Assembly (NCBI GenBank): GCA_902779075.1
Contig: CACZAK010000091.1
Span: 1-16,540, forward strand
DNA: 16,540 bases
Direction of reading: 5' to 3'
Source of the DNA: an uncultured bacterium
GTDB taxonomy: Bacteria; Verrucomicrobiota; Kiritimatiellia; RFP12; UBA1067
Part shown: positions 8,038-16,353 of the stretch, piece after piece
Position numbering within the stretch: position 1 is the first letter of the stretch
Layout of the letters: every line of letters starts with the position of its first letter
Notes under the pieces: model-generated
Told to the model about the DNA's origin: nothing
Databases searched by the model: none
Seen by the model: only the letters and a program-made list of their open reading frames with translations
Made by a program: the position numbers and the translations under genes

Positions 8038-11000
8038 ATGAAAAGACTGATTAGAATGGCAACTGCCGCCCTACTGGCGGTGTTGTTGTCCGTGCCCGCA
8101 TGGGCCGGACGCATCTGCACCATCTCGGAACGCGTGAGCGATGCGAGAATGCAGATGGCCGCTGCGGCATCGGCTGCTGCAGCGGGCGAGGAAAATGGTG
8201 AAATCGTCGGCACGACCGACCAGGGCCTCGGATTTACCATCCGATGGGCCGACGCCGGCGTCACATCGCCGACCAATGCGGCAATCCTGATTGCGAATGA
8301 CCGCAACAGCGAGGTGGTGGAACTCGCCGGATTTGACGCGGCGAGCGACGGCATTACGCTGCCGCCTCTTCTTCTTGCCGAACTCGAGCAGCGCAATCTT
8401 GGCCCGAACACGTCGTTCCGGTGCACGGTCGTCGAGCCTGGAGAAGATGGCGCCGACGAAATCAAGGCGTCATGCCTTGTTGCCTCGGCTGTCAATTCGG
8501 TGAAACTGCCGAACTTCAACTACAAGAATGAGAACGGCGATGTCGTAAAGACCGACGTGGGGAATCGCACGCTTGTTTCCTACTCGAAGATGAAGCCGAA
8601 TTTCATCATGCGGGATCCTCTGAACGCAGCGCAGCAGGAAATGGCAGCGGTCTTGGCCGAGAAACACGCCTATTATTCGTACATGTACACGCTTCCCGAC
8701 GGAACGGCGGTGACATACGACGAGAAAAAGTCTGGTACAATGGGCGCGACCGCAGTGACCACGGTTACGCTTCCGTTTGACGTGAGTCTCTCTGGAGCCG
8801 ATGACACGATGGTGGATTCCGTGGTCTGCGGACTCCTCCCGTGGGCGACTACGCTTAAGGGCACGGTTCCGGTGGCCGTGTCAGTGACGTTCAGCAGCTT
8901 TGCGTCAACGTACGGGAGTGCGTACAGGAACGTCATCGGAATGTCTTATTCGCCGTCGGCAGGACTGATCAACGGCGTATTGTATCCCACGGCCCTCTTC
9001 AACAATCTCAAGGGTTATGACATTGACGAGGACGACGGCGACATTACGCTCGAGATGAATACTGACATGCCTTTCTACTACGACGCCAACGGTTCGTGCC
9101 CTAATTCGCAAATTGACTTCCCCACGATCATGTTGCACGAAACCGCGCACGGACTGGGCTTCTACGACTCGATTGACCCCGATACCGGAACGTACGAGTA
9201 CGGGGCAGGATACTATCCGTTGGCCTTTGACACGCTTCTTTGGCAGGGCGGTTCGCGGTTGACGGCCATGACGTCAGCAAAAAGAAAGAGCGCTCTGGTC
9301 AGCAACGCGCTGTATTTTGACGGTACGTACTCCAAATCCGCAAATGGCGGTAGCCGCATAAAGATGTTTTCGCCTACAACCTACCAGCCGGGGTCCAGCG
9401 TGTCGCACTGGGACGATTCGGTTTCCTTCAGGACGTTTATGATGTACCAATACCACTATCCAATGCGCACGATTGATCCGGCGCTTGTCGGTGCCATGCA
9501 AGATATGGGGTGGGAACGTGCATCCACATTGTCGTCACCCCAGAACGTCAGTGCGAGTCAAGGTGCATATTCGGATCGGGTTGAGGTGTCTTGGAATGCG
9601 GTGAGTGGCGCGACTTCGCACAAGGTTTACCGCGCGATGTCCGAATCTGGCGAAAAGACCCTACTTGGCTCAGGCTCCAGCCCTTATCGCGATTACGACG
9701 CGGTGGCGGGGACGCATTACTATTATTTCGTGACGGCGGTGAATTCCGATGGTGAAAGCGACTTTAGCGCACCAGCGGAGGGATGGACATCGTCAGATTC
9801 TACACTGACATCCATTGCCATTTCTGGCTTGGCCAGTGTCGCCAGCGGCAAACAGGCAACTTATTCCTGCACGGCCTATTACAGTAATGGTTCGTCGAGG
9901 GCTAACGTGAGTCCAGTCGAGTGGGAGATTGTCAGCGGCAGCAGCTATGCGACGATGAACGGCTCCACGCTTACGGCTGGCACTGTGACTGCCACCAAGA
10001 CCGTGGTACTTGAAGCTTCGTACGGAGGCAAGTCCACGACCAAGACTATCACCATCACGCGGGATAGTAACAACATAGAGATCACATTCTATATGAATGA
10101 TGGAAGCAGCAGTAAGGTTACGAAGAACTATACCACAGACTCCCCCTTTGGGAGTTTCCCTGATGTTTCTAGGTCTGGTTATTCGCTGATTGGATGGTTT
10201 ACGGCCCCCAATGGCGGAACTCAAGTGACGACTTCAACCACTGTGAATTCTACTTATACTACGCTTTATGCGCATTGGAGTCCCAATGGCGGTTCGCTTC
10301 CTTCCGGTTGGTCGTACTTAAATGGCCTTTCCGATGGCGTCTCCTATTCTGGGGGAATGCTTACAATAGTTGGAGCCGGTAATAACACGGTGCGTGGCGT
10401 AACGTTCACGACAACTGGAAGCGGCACGTTGTCGTTGAAGCAGAAAGTTTCCAGCGAGGCGAATTGGGACTTTGCCAAAATCCTTCTTGATGATGAAGAA
10501 GTCTCCAGGATCTCTGGCACCGAAGGCGGCTGGGTGGCATTCTCAAAGACGGTCAACGCTGGCACTCACACGTGGACGCTTGAGTATTCGAAAGACGGAA
10601 GCGACATTTTCGCTACGGGCGATGATACCGCTTGGTTCAAGGATATTTCCTTTGGATCTGTTCCAATTGACGGAGATGTATTGGTGCAGTTCGACGCCGA
10701 CGACGGAACGGCATCATACAACGAGAAGATATACACTTCCGGTGCCCCCTATGGTGAACTGCCGACGGCCAGCCGCAGCGGCTACAAGTTCCAGGGATGG
10801 TACACGCAGCACGGAGCAGGCGGCGTAAAGATTACGGCATCGTCAATCGTAGATTCGTCGGTCCACATGCTTTATGCCCAGTGGAACGGAAATGGTTCGG
10901 CGTCCTGGTCGAATAACAAGAAGACCAAGAAGTCCACGGCCACGGCCAAGCCGAAGAGCGGATATGTGTTCGCCTATTGGGTCAACACGTCTGATGGCAG

Positions 11001-11940
11001 CGTCGCATCGTATGCCAGCAAGATTACAGTCGCCACGTCGGCGAAGTCGAACTACCGCGCGGTGTTCGTGCGCAAGGCCGATGTGCCGACACCGTCGTTG
11101 GATGCCGATTATCCGTTCGTCAAGGGCGGTTGTGAACTTGACAATGCCCGTGTTGGCGTGAAGGTAAGCGATCAATTCGACGTGCCCGACGAATGCCGCC
11201 CTGTGAAGTTCAGTGCAAAGGGTCTGCCAAAGGGGCTCTCGGTAAACGCAACATCTGGTGCGATTACCGGCATTCCTAAGAAGGCGGGCAAGTACACCGT
11301 CACGGTCACAGTAACATCTGGTGCCAACAGCAAGAAGAAGATTACTCGGAAGATACCGATTACTATCTACAACCTGCCATCTTATGTTGTTGGTTCCTTT
11401 GTCGGCGGATATGACGATGGCAAGACTGCGAATAGGACGGTTCTGACCATTGCTAGTTCCGGTAAGATATCTGGCAAGGTGTATTACCAGAACGCAATTT
11501 GGACTGTGACAGCTGCCAACTTCGCAGATGAAGACGGAGGCTGCTACAAGGCGGCAATCAGTTTAAAGAAGGGCAAAACAACGCAAAAGAAGACTCTTTG
11601 GATTGAAGAGGATGAACTTGGCGGCTTTGCTTATGAGGAGAATGGCCTGTTTGAGACACGGCAGAATCGCTGGGCCAAGGACACACTCTGGAAGGAGTGG
11701 GCTGAAGCGTTCAACGGGCACTCCTTGACTGCTCGCGATGGAGTGACAGTTGCCAAGTTCGGCAAGAACGGCACTGTCACGGTGACGACGTCATTCGACG
11801 GTTACAAATGTTCTGCGTCGTCAATCCTTATGCCAACATTGCTTAGCTATGATGATCTGAATGGGGTCATCTATTTGTACTTTGCCCCGAATTCAAAGAA
11901 GAAGTTCAGTGGTCGCGTCATTGCATTATATTTGAATTGA
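8038..11940 (+). CDS. Secreted zinc metalloprotease with FN3, Ig-like, InlB-like and C-terminal beta modules
   Basis: The 1300-residue product has a classic signal peptide (M-K-R-L-I-R, hydrophobic core, A-W-A then Gly, cut near 23). The catalytic domain spans about 180-495: H367-E-x-x-H371-x-x-G374-x-x-D377 is a metzincin-like zinc motif with Asp as possible third ligand, followed by P-G-S-S-V-S-H-W-D and a Met-Met (468-469) that may be the Met-turn. This pattern matches secreted proteases with H-E-x-x-H-G-L-G-F motifs. The tail holds FN3 (500-586), a group 2 Ig-like domain (590-676), an InlB-like repeat (680-748), the module shared by all four proteins (761-873), a second InlB-like repeat (880-950), a Lys/Thr-rich stretch starting near 952, a putative-Ig (He_PIG-like) domain (1020-1111; G-L-P-K-G-L...G-I-P-K-K-A-G-K-Y) and a C-terminal beta module starting at about 1112 (V-V-G-S-F-V-G-G-Y). 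Residues 24-180 are probably a propeptide. It is the last gene before the terminator. Specificity unknown. Confidence 0.87.
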   Translation: MKRLIRMATAALLAVLLSVPAWAGRICTISERVSDARMQMAAAASAAAAGEENGEIVGTTDQGLGFTIRWADAGVTSPTNAAILIANDRNSEVVELAGFDAASDGITLPPLLLAELEQRNLGPNTSFRCTVVEPGEDGADEIKASCLVASAVNSVKLPNFNYKNENGDVVKTDVGNRTLVSYSKMKPNFIMRDPLNAAQQEMAAVLAEKHAYYSYMYTLPDGTAVTYDEKKSGTMGATAVTTVTLPFDVSLSGADDTMVDSVVCGLLPWATTLKGTVPVAVSVTFSSFASTYGSAYRNVIGMSYSPSAGLINGVLYPTALFNNLKGYDIDEDDGDITLEMNTDMPFYYDANGSCPNSQIDFPTIMLHETAHGLGFYDSIDPDTGTYEYGAGYYPLAFDTLLWQGGSRLTAMTSAKRKSALVSNALYFDGTYSKSANGGSRIKMFSPTTYQPGSSVSHWDDSVSFRTFMMYQYHYPMRTIDPALVGAMQDMGWERASTLSSPQNVSASQGAYSDRVEVSWNAVSGATSHKVYRAMSESGEKTLLGSGSSPYRDYDAVAGTHYYYFVTAVNSDGESDFSAPAEGWTSSDSTLTSIAISGLASVASGKQATYSCTAYYSNGSSRANVSPVEWEIVSGSSYATMNGSTLTAGTVTATKTVVLEASYGGKSTTKTITITRDSNNIEITFYMNDGSSSKVTKNYTTDSPFGSFPDVSRSGYSLIGWFTAPNGGTQVTTSTTVNSTYTTLYAHWSPNGGSLPSGWSYLNGLSDGVSYSGGMLTIVGAGNNTVRGVTFTTTGSGTLSLKQKVSSEANWDFAKILLDDEEVSRISGTEGGWVAFSKTVNAGTHTWTLEYSKDGSDIFATGDDTAWFKDISFGSVPIDGDVLVQFDADDGTASYNEKIYTSGAPYGELPTASRSGYKFQGWYTQHGAGGVKITASSIVDSSVHMLYAQWNGNGSASWSNNKKTKKSTATAKPKSGYVFAYWVNTSDGSVASYASKITVATSAKSNYRAVFVRKADVPTPSLDADYPFVKGGCELDNARVGVKVSDQFDVPDECRPVKFSAKGLPKGLSVNATSGAITGIPKKAGKYTVTVTVTSGANSKKKITRKIPITIYNLPSYVVGSFVGGYDDGKTANRTVLTIASSGKISGKVYYQNAIWTVTAANFADEDGGCYKAAISLKKGKTTQKKTLWIEEDELGGFAYEENGLFETRQNRWAKDTLWKEWAEAFNGHSLTARDGVTVAKFGKNGTVTVTTSFDGYKCSASSILMPTLLSYDDLNGVIYLYFAPNSKKKFSGRVIALYLN

Positions 11941-11964
11941 TTGACTAACAATGACAACCAAGGT

Positions 11965-12000
11965 GGCGGCGGTGAGTTTTCTCGCCGCCGCTTTGTCCTT
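11965..12000 (+). terminator. Rho-independent terminator after gene 3
   Basis: A hairpin with arms 11965-11976 and 11981-11992 has 12 pairs (two of them G-U wobbles), is very GC-rich, and closes on a TTTT loop. It is followed by TTTGTCCTT. It lies 24 bases after the stop codon of gene 3 and should end the transcript of genes 1-3. Confidence 0.8.
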
Positions 12001-12155
12001 ATCTAGAATAAGTGGCATGCGCTGTGAATTTTTGGCGCTGTGCTGATATCGCAGGGTGCCTATAGAGTTTAGTGCCCTGTCTCTATCATCGACTTTCTTG
12101 GGGTTTGAGTGACTGTGGACTTCCTCAGTAAACCTAGAAAAGTTGTGTAGCCTAC
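12001..12155. other. Intergenic stretch between terminator and gene 4 promoter
   Basis: No coding region is supported here. The only structure seen is an imperfect stem, CAGGGTGC (12052-12059) with GTGCCCTG (12072-12079), 8 pairs with two wobbles around a 12-base loop. It sits about 77 bases upstream of the predicted -35 box of gene 4. It may be a regulator site or nothing. Confidence 0.3.
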
Positions 12156-12184
12156 TTTACTGGCAAGCTGAAATCTGATAAAAT
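12156..12184 (+). promoter_or_regulatory. Predicted sigma70-type promoter of gene 4
   Basis: TTTACT (12156-12161) and TAAAAT (12179-12184) are separated by 17 bases. The -10 is preceded by TGA, an extended -10. Transcription would start near 12190, leaving a leader of about 80-110 bases. With the terminator at 11965-12000, this makes gene 4 a separate transcription unit. Confidence 0.6.
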
Positions 12185-12289
12185 ACAAGCACAAAAGCAG
12201 CGGTGCATCTCCACATAATGAGGGTGTTTTCCGTCTGTACTGCCAAGGAGAGAAAAGAGGTCTACAGGAAATGAAACCAATAAAACTTA

Positions 12290-12294
12290 AAGGA
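12290..12294 (+). promoter_or_regulatory. Ribosome binding site that decides the start of gene 4
   Basis: AAGGA ends 6 bases before the ATG at 12301, the same sequence and spacing as for gene 3. The in-frame ATG at 12271 has only AGAGG at 12256-12260, 10 bases upstream. The later start also gives a shorter, more usual signal peptide. Confidence 0.5.
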
Positions 12295-12300
12295 AATTCG

Positions 12301-15300
12301 ATGTCCACATTCTTGAAGACGAGACACTGGGGGTATTTCAGGCAGCTGCTTTTAGCAGGGACGATGTTAGCATCAATTGGAAGGCTGATCGCCATCGTGG
12401 CGACTCTCGCCGTCGTGTCGTCGGCCATTGCGGTCGAAGTTACGATGGAGCAGGCACAGACGGCGGCCCGGAACTGGGTACGGCGTTCGCCTGTGCAGAT
12501 GACGGCCGAGTTCAAGTCGAGCGAAGTGCGTCATGCGCAGACGGCGAAGGCCGACGACGGCAAGGCGCTCTACCATGTCGTGGAGCTGGACGGCGGCGGC
12601 TTCGTGGTGACGTCCGGCGACACGGAGTTGCCGCCGGTCATCGCGTTCTCGGCGAGCGGGACGTTAGACCTTTCTGATTCGCGTAATCCGCTCGTCGCTT
12701 TGCTTGAGCGGGATTTACAGAGTAGGCGAGCCCAGATTGCAAAGCCGCAGGCGAAGATGCTTGCCGCGTTGCAGGCGGCAGGTGAAGACGTTCCTGCCAC
12801 CAACGGATCCACTGTCGCCGACTCGGGGGAAGACTTCAACGACGAATGGGCTGGATTGCTGGCGGAGCCGGAGCCAGTGCCCAAGTCGAAAGGCAGCATG
12901 ACGCTTCTGACCTCCAGTTCCAGCATATCCGACGTCCGCGTTGCGCCGATAGTGCAGTCCAAGTGGGACCAGTCAACATGGAATGGCTATAATACATTCA
13001 ACTACTATACACCGAACAACTACGTATGCGGGTGCGTGGCGACGGCATTTGCCCAGATCATGCGGTACTGGCGGGCGCCGTCGAGCAGTATCAGCGCGGG
13101 GACCTATACATGCTGGGTCGACCTCAAGAAGACGTCGAAGACGATGCTTGGCGGATCCTATGACTGGAGTTCCATGCCGTTGACGGAAGCCAACTGTTCG
13201 TCTTCTTCTCAGAGGCAGGCCATCGGAAAGCTCACCTACGATGTCGGCGTTGCATCGCAGATGGGATGGACTTCCGGTGAGTCAGGGACTTTGGGCTGCG
13301 TTGCCGCACAGGCGCTTCGGCATCGGTTTGGATATGCATCCGCACATTCATATCACAATGAAGACGCGACATTGGAATCAAATCTATCATTGAATGCGGA
13401 TTATCGGAATGCGATATTGGCAAGCCTCGATGCCGGGATGCCTGTGGCGGTCGGTATTTATGGCAATGGCGGGCATGAGGTCGTGGTTGATGGCTATGGG
13501 TACAACGGCAGTTCGACCATATACTGCCATGTTAATTGTGGATGGAGTGGCAGCCAGGATTTGTGGTACAATTTGATGGGAGAGAGTGTTACCAGCCATG
13601 GATTTTCATGGATGGCTGATGTTTCCTACAATATTCACCCAACGGCAACTGGCGACGTGATTTCGGGGCGCGTACTTAACGCCTCTGGCTCACCAGTTTC
13701 AGGGGCGACAGTTACTCTGACAACAGCGTTTGGTTCACAGCTGACGACCACAACAAACGCCAAGGGCATTTACTCGTTCCGAGCTGCTGCAAACGCATCA
13801 TATACGGTGTCGGCTTCGTATGGTGGCTCTTCGTCCGTTGAGCAAAGCGTGACCTTGCCTTCGAGCTATGACACGGAAGTGGCGATTGCTGAGGTGTACT
13901 CGAATGGAAGGTTGTCGATTAGTCATTTGACCTCCTCTCTCTATCCGTACGGCAAACTCGGCAACAAGTGGGGCGTGAACCTAACGCTTGGTTCGTACGT
14001 GCCTCCGTCATCGGTCTCGCTCGAGACGGCGCTTGACAACACGTCCCTGGCATTCACGACCGGCGGGGCGGCGTCTTGGTACGGGCAGACGGCGGTTTCC
14101 TATGATGGGATTGATGCGGCGAGAAGCGGGGCAATTGGAAGCAGCCAGCAGACATGGTTGGAGACGACTGTGACTGGCCCTGGCACGCTTTCGTTCTATT
14201 GGAACGTCTCTTGCGAGGGCGACTCGTCCAATCGGAACTGGGACTATCTCAATGTGTCGATTGACGGCGAGGAGAAGGCTCGTATCTGTGGCACGGACAA
14301 CAGCTGGACGCGGCAGTCATACTCGATTCCTACCGGCACACATACCGTGCGGTGGCAGTACAACAAGGACGGCAGTATGTCCAAGGGTGATGATGCTGCG
14401 TATGTTGATCAGATCGTGTGGACGCCGACAGCCATAACTGACGACGCCTATGACCCTGGCGACGACACCCCCAGCGGCGGAACTGTCATTACGCCATCGG
14501 GAAGCCTTGCCATCCACTACGGGCATACGTTGAGCTCCACCGACAAGTACGATTTCTTCAAGATATATCTATCCGCTGGATACAGGTACGTGTTCGAGAC
14601 GACCGGGGATATGGACACATATGGCGACCTCTTCGACTCCACTACGCTTGCCAACAGCGTTGCCTGCAATGACGATAGCGGCAATAACCGTAATTTCAAG
14701 ATCGAATATGCCCCTGACTCGTCCGGCACCTACTATCTTCGTGTCCGCGCATACAAGCTGGGCACGGCTGGATCGTATGCCCTTACATACCAGAGATTCG
14801 CCACCGACAGCGGCGGCTCTGCTGTTAAGCCGGACCTTCTGCCTTACACTCCGAGCGACTGGAGTTCGCCGTTGGTCGTGTCAACCTCCAACCTTTCAAA
14901 GGAAGGGGCGACATCGTTCTCCAAGAATGACACGCTGTATGTGAGCTGGGCTGGTGTCTGCAGGAATGCCGACATAACCTCAACTTTCTATTCGCGACTT
15001 TACATTGACGGGAGTCTTGTCCATTCTTGGCGTACAGATGGCCTTCCGAAGAACTACTATGCCTGGATCGGCGGGCATCAGATCGGGAATCTGAACCCCG
15101 GGAAGCACGTCATCCGGATAGTGCTTGACCAGACCGACGTCGTCGTCGAGTCCAACGAATCCAACAACACAGTAGAGACCGAAGTCACCGTCAACGCCAG
15201 CGATCTTCCGAATCTTCAGGTAGTCAAAGCGAATCTCTCAAAGAACTCGATTACATTGTCGGAGACTATGACTGTTCATTGGCGGGTGGCAAACCCGGGG

Positions 15301-16353
15301 AAGGCGGCGGTGAACAAGACCAAGACCGCTTTCGAGATATGGAAATACGACTCGTCTGGAGATACTTGGGCTCTGAAAAGGACGGATTGGCTTGATTGCA
15401 ATCCGCTGGCGGCAGGAGCCGGGAAGGAATACGCCCGTTCAATCACAGGCAAATCGCTTGGTGTAGGCAAATTCGTAATTCGCGTCCGAGTTGACGGGAA
15501 AGCGGCGATCAGTGAGAGTGATGAATCTGACAACTATGCTGACACATACGCCGTTACGGTGTCAAAGGACAATGCCACGCGATCCACGTCTGGCGTCGAT
15601 TGGCAGTTCCATAAGATGAAGGGGGAGCCGGACTCGTTCTACCTGAGCACGTCCGCCAAGGCCAAGAAGAAGGCAACGACCTTCAGGGTAGGCCAACCGA
15701 TCTATATGCGCTGCTGCTGGTGGAACGCAACGAGGAGGGCTACAAGTGGGCATATGCGAATGAGAGTTTCTCTTAATGGTGGGGGCGGCGTCTATTCGGA
15801 GCACTGGTACACTCTTAAGAACTATTACTACTACCTTGTCAATCGCACCCCCAGTTTCCTTCAGAATCTGCCGGCCGGAAAATATACGCTCACGGCGACG
15901 CTGGACAGCGAGAACAATTGGAGGGAGAAGAACGAGAAGAACAACATCAGGCGGATATCGTTTACAGTTGTCGGGGCTCCGACGATCTATAGCGAGGCGA
16001 CCTATACTTGCGCCTTGAACGAGCCTGTCAATTGGGCAATCTCGTCCGAGGGTTCGATGACCGTCAAGGGTCTCCCCAAGGGGATGAAGTACAGCGGCGG
16101 AGTGATTTCCGGCAAGGCGTCCAAGACAGGAACATACACGCAAGATTGTCGTCGTGAACCCCGGCTTCGATGTCAGCGTGAATGTGCGCGCCAACGGCGC
16201 GACAGACGCTGTCTCCGTTGCGGCGGGCGAGACGGTCCAGATGTTTGTCGGTGTGGTGCAGAACATTTCCGTCGCTTCTACGCCGGGCAAGGATGGGATT
16301 GCAAAATCGGGGGCGTCGTCAGTGACGGCGGCCGGGCTTCCTCCCGGACTTAA
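12301..16353 (+). CDS. Secreted streptopain-family (C10) cysteine protease with CnaB-like, PPC, CARDB and Ig-like domains; frame broken near its 3' end
   Basis: Numbered from ATG 12301 (alternative ATG 12271 adds 10 residues). Residues 1-44 are a long signal peptide (hydrophobic L-I-A-I-V-A-T-L-A-V-V, cut near A-I-A). Residues 47-160 match the SpeB-type propeptide (G-G-G-F-V-V-T-S-G-D...P-P-V-I-A-F-S). The peptidase domain is at 214-446, with catalytic Cys245 in G-C-V-A-T-A-F-A-Q-I-M-R-Y-W and His392 in G-G-H-E-V-V-V-D-G-Y; N-C-G-W-S-G follows, so the active site looks intact. Then come a CnaB/carboxypeptidase-regulatory-like domain (448-545), the module shared by all four proteins (577-709), a PPC domain (726-840), three CARDB-type domains (843-968, 969-1088, 1097-1227) and the start of a He_PIG-like domain (1225-1280). 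From codon 16141 the frame is wrong: the last 71 residues to the TGA at 16351-16353 are Arg/Cys-rich nonsense, while the true continuation lies in the next frame from 16142. C10 proteases such as streptopain are secreted zymogens that cleave host or dietary proteins. Confidence 0.85.
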   Translation: MSTFLKTRHWGYFRQLLLAGTMLASIGRLIAIVATLAVVSSAIAVEVTMEQAQTAARNWVRRSPVQMTAEFKSSEVRHAQTAKADDGKALYHVVELDGGGFVVTSGDTELPPVIAFSASGTLDLSDSRNPLVALLERDLQSRRAQIAKPQAKMLAALQAAGEDVPATNGSTVADSGEDFNDEWAGLLAEPEPVPKSKGSMTLLTSSSSISDVRVAPIVQSKWDQSTWNGYNTFNYYTPNNYVCGCVATAFAQIMRYWRAPSSSISAGTYTCWVDLKKTSKTMLGGSYDWSSMPLTEANCSSSSQRQAIGKLTYDVGVASQMGWTSGESGTLGCVAAQALRHRFGYASAHSYHNEDATLESNLSLNADYRNAILASLDAGMPVAVGIYGNGGHEVVVDGYGYNGSSTIYCHVNCGWSGSQDLWYNLMGESVTSHGFSWMADVSYNIHPTATGDVISGRVLNASGSPVSGATVTLTTAFGSQLTTTTNAKGIYSFRAAANASYTVSASYGGSSSVEQSVTLPSSYDTEVAIAEVYSNGRLSISHLTSSLYPYGKLGNKWGVNLTLGSYVPPSSVSLETALDNTSLAFTTGGAASWYGQTAVSYDGIDAARSGAIGSSQQTWLETTVTGPGTLSFYWNVSCEGDSSNRNWDYLNVSIDGEEKARICGTDNSWTRQSYSIPTGTHTVRWQYNKDGSMSKGDDAAYVDQIVWTPTAITDDAYDPGDDTPSGGTVITPSGSLAIHYGHTLSSTDKYDFFKIYLSAGYRYVFETTGDMDTYGDLFDSTTLANSVACNDDSGNNRNFKIEYAPDSSGTYYLRVRAYKLGTAGSYALTYQRFATDSGGSAVKPDLLPYTPSDWSSPLVVSTSNLSKEGATSFSKNDTLYVSWAGVCRNADITSTFYSRLYIDGSLVHSWRTDGLPKNYYAWIGGHQIGNLNPGKHVIRIVLDQTDVVVESNESNNTVETEVTVNASDLPNLQVVKANLSKNSITLSETMTVHWRVANPGKAAVNKTKTAFEIWKYDSSGDTWALKRTDWLDCNPLAAGAGKEYARSITGKSLGVGKFVIRVRVDGKAAISESDESDNYADTYAVTVSKDNATRSTSGVDWQFHKMKGEPDSFYLSTSAKAKKKATTFRVGQPIYMRCCWWNATRRATSGHMRMRVSLNGGGGVYSEHWYTLKNYYYYLVNRTPSFLQNLPAGKYTLTATLDSENNWREKNEKNNIRRISFTVVGAPTIYSEATYTCALNEPVNWAISSEGSMTVKGLPKGMKYSGGVISGKASKTGTYTQDCRREPRLRCQRECARQRRDRRCLRCGGRDGPDVCRCGAEHFRRFYAGQGWDCKIGGVVSDGGRASSRT
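16138..16144 (+). other. Frameshift site in gene 4
   Basis: The sequence reads ...ACA TAC ACG C AAG ATT. The equivalent place in the next repeat unit reads ACC TAT ACG GTC AAG CTC (near 16396-16413). Restoring two bases (GT) after 16140 gives Thr-Val-Lys and joins the two frames exactly. No slippery heptamer is visible, so a mutation or sequencing/assembly error is more likely than programmed frameshifting. Confidence 0.75.

Noticed and set aside
7569..8519. Open frame of 316 codons on the minus strand spanning the gene 2/gene 3 junction
   Set aside because: Both genes beneath it have clear domains and signal peptides on the + strand. This frame shows low-complexity composition and no motif.
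12069..12515. Open frame on the minus strand covering the gap before gene 4
   Set aside because: It would run against the predicted promoter and signal peptide of gene 4, and shows no recognisable domain.
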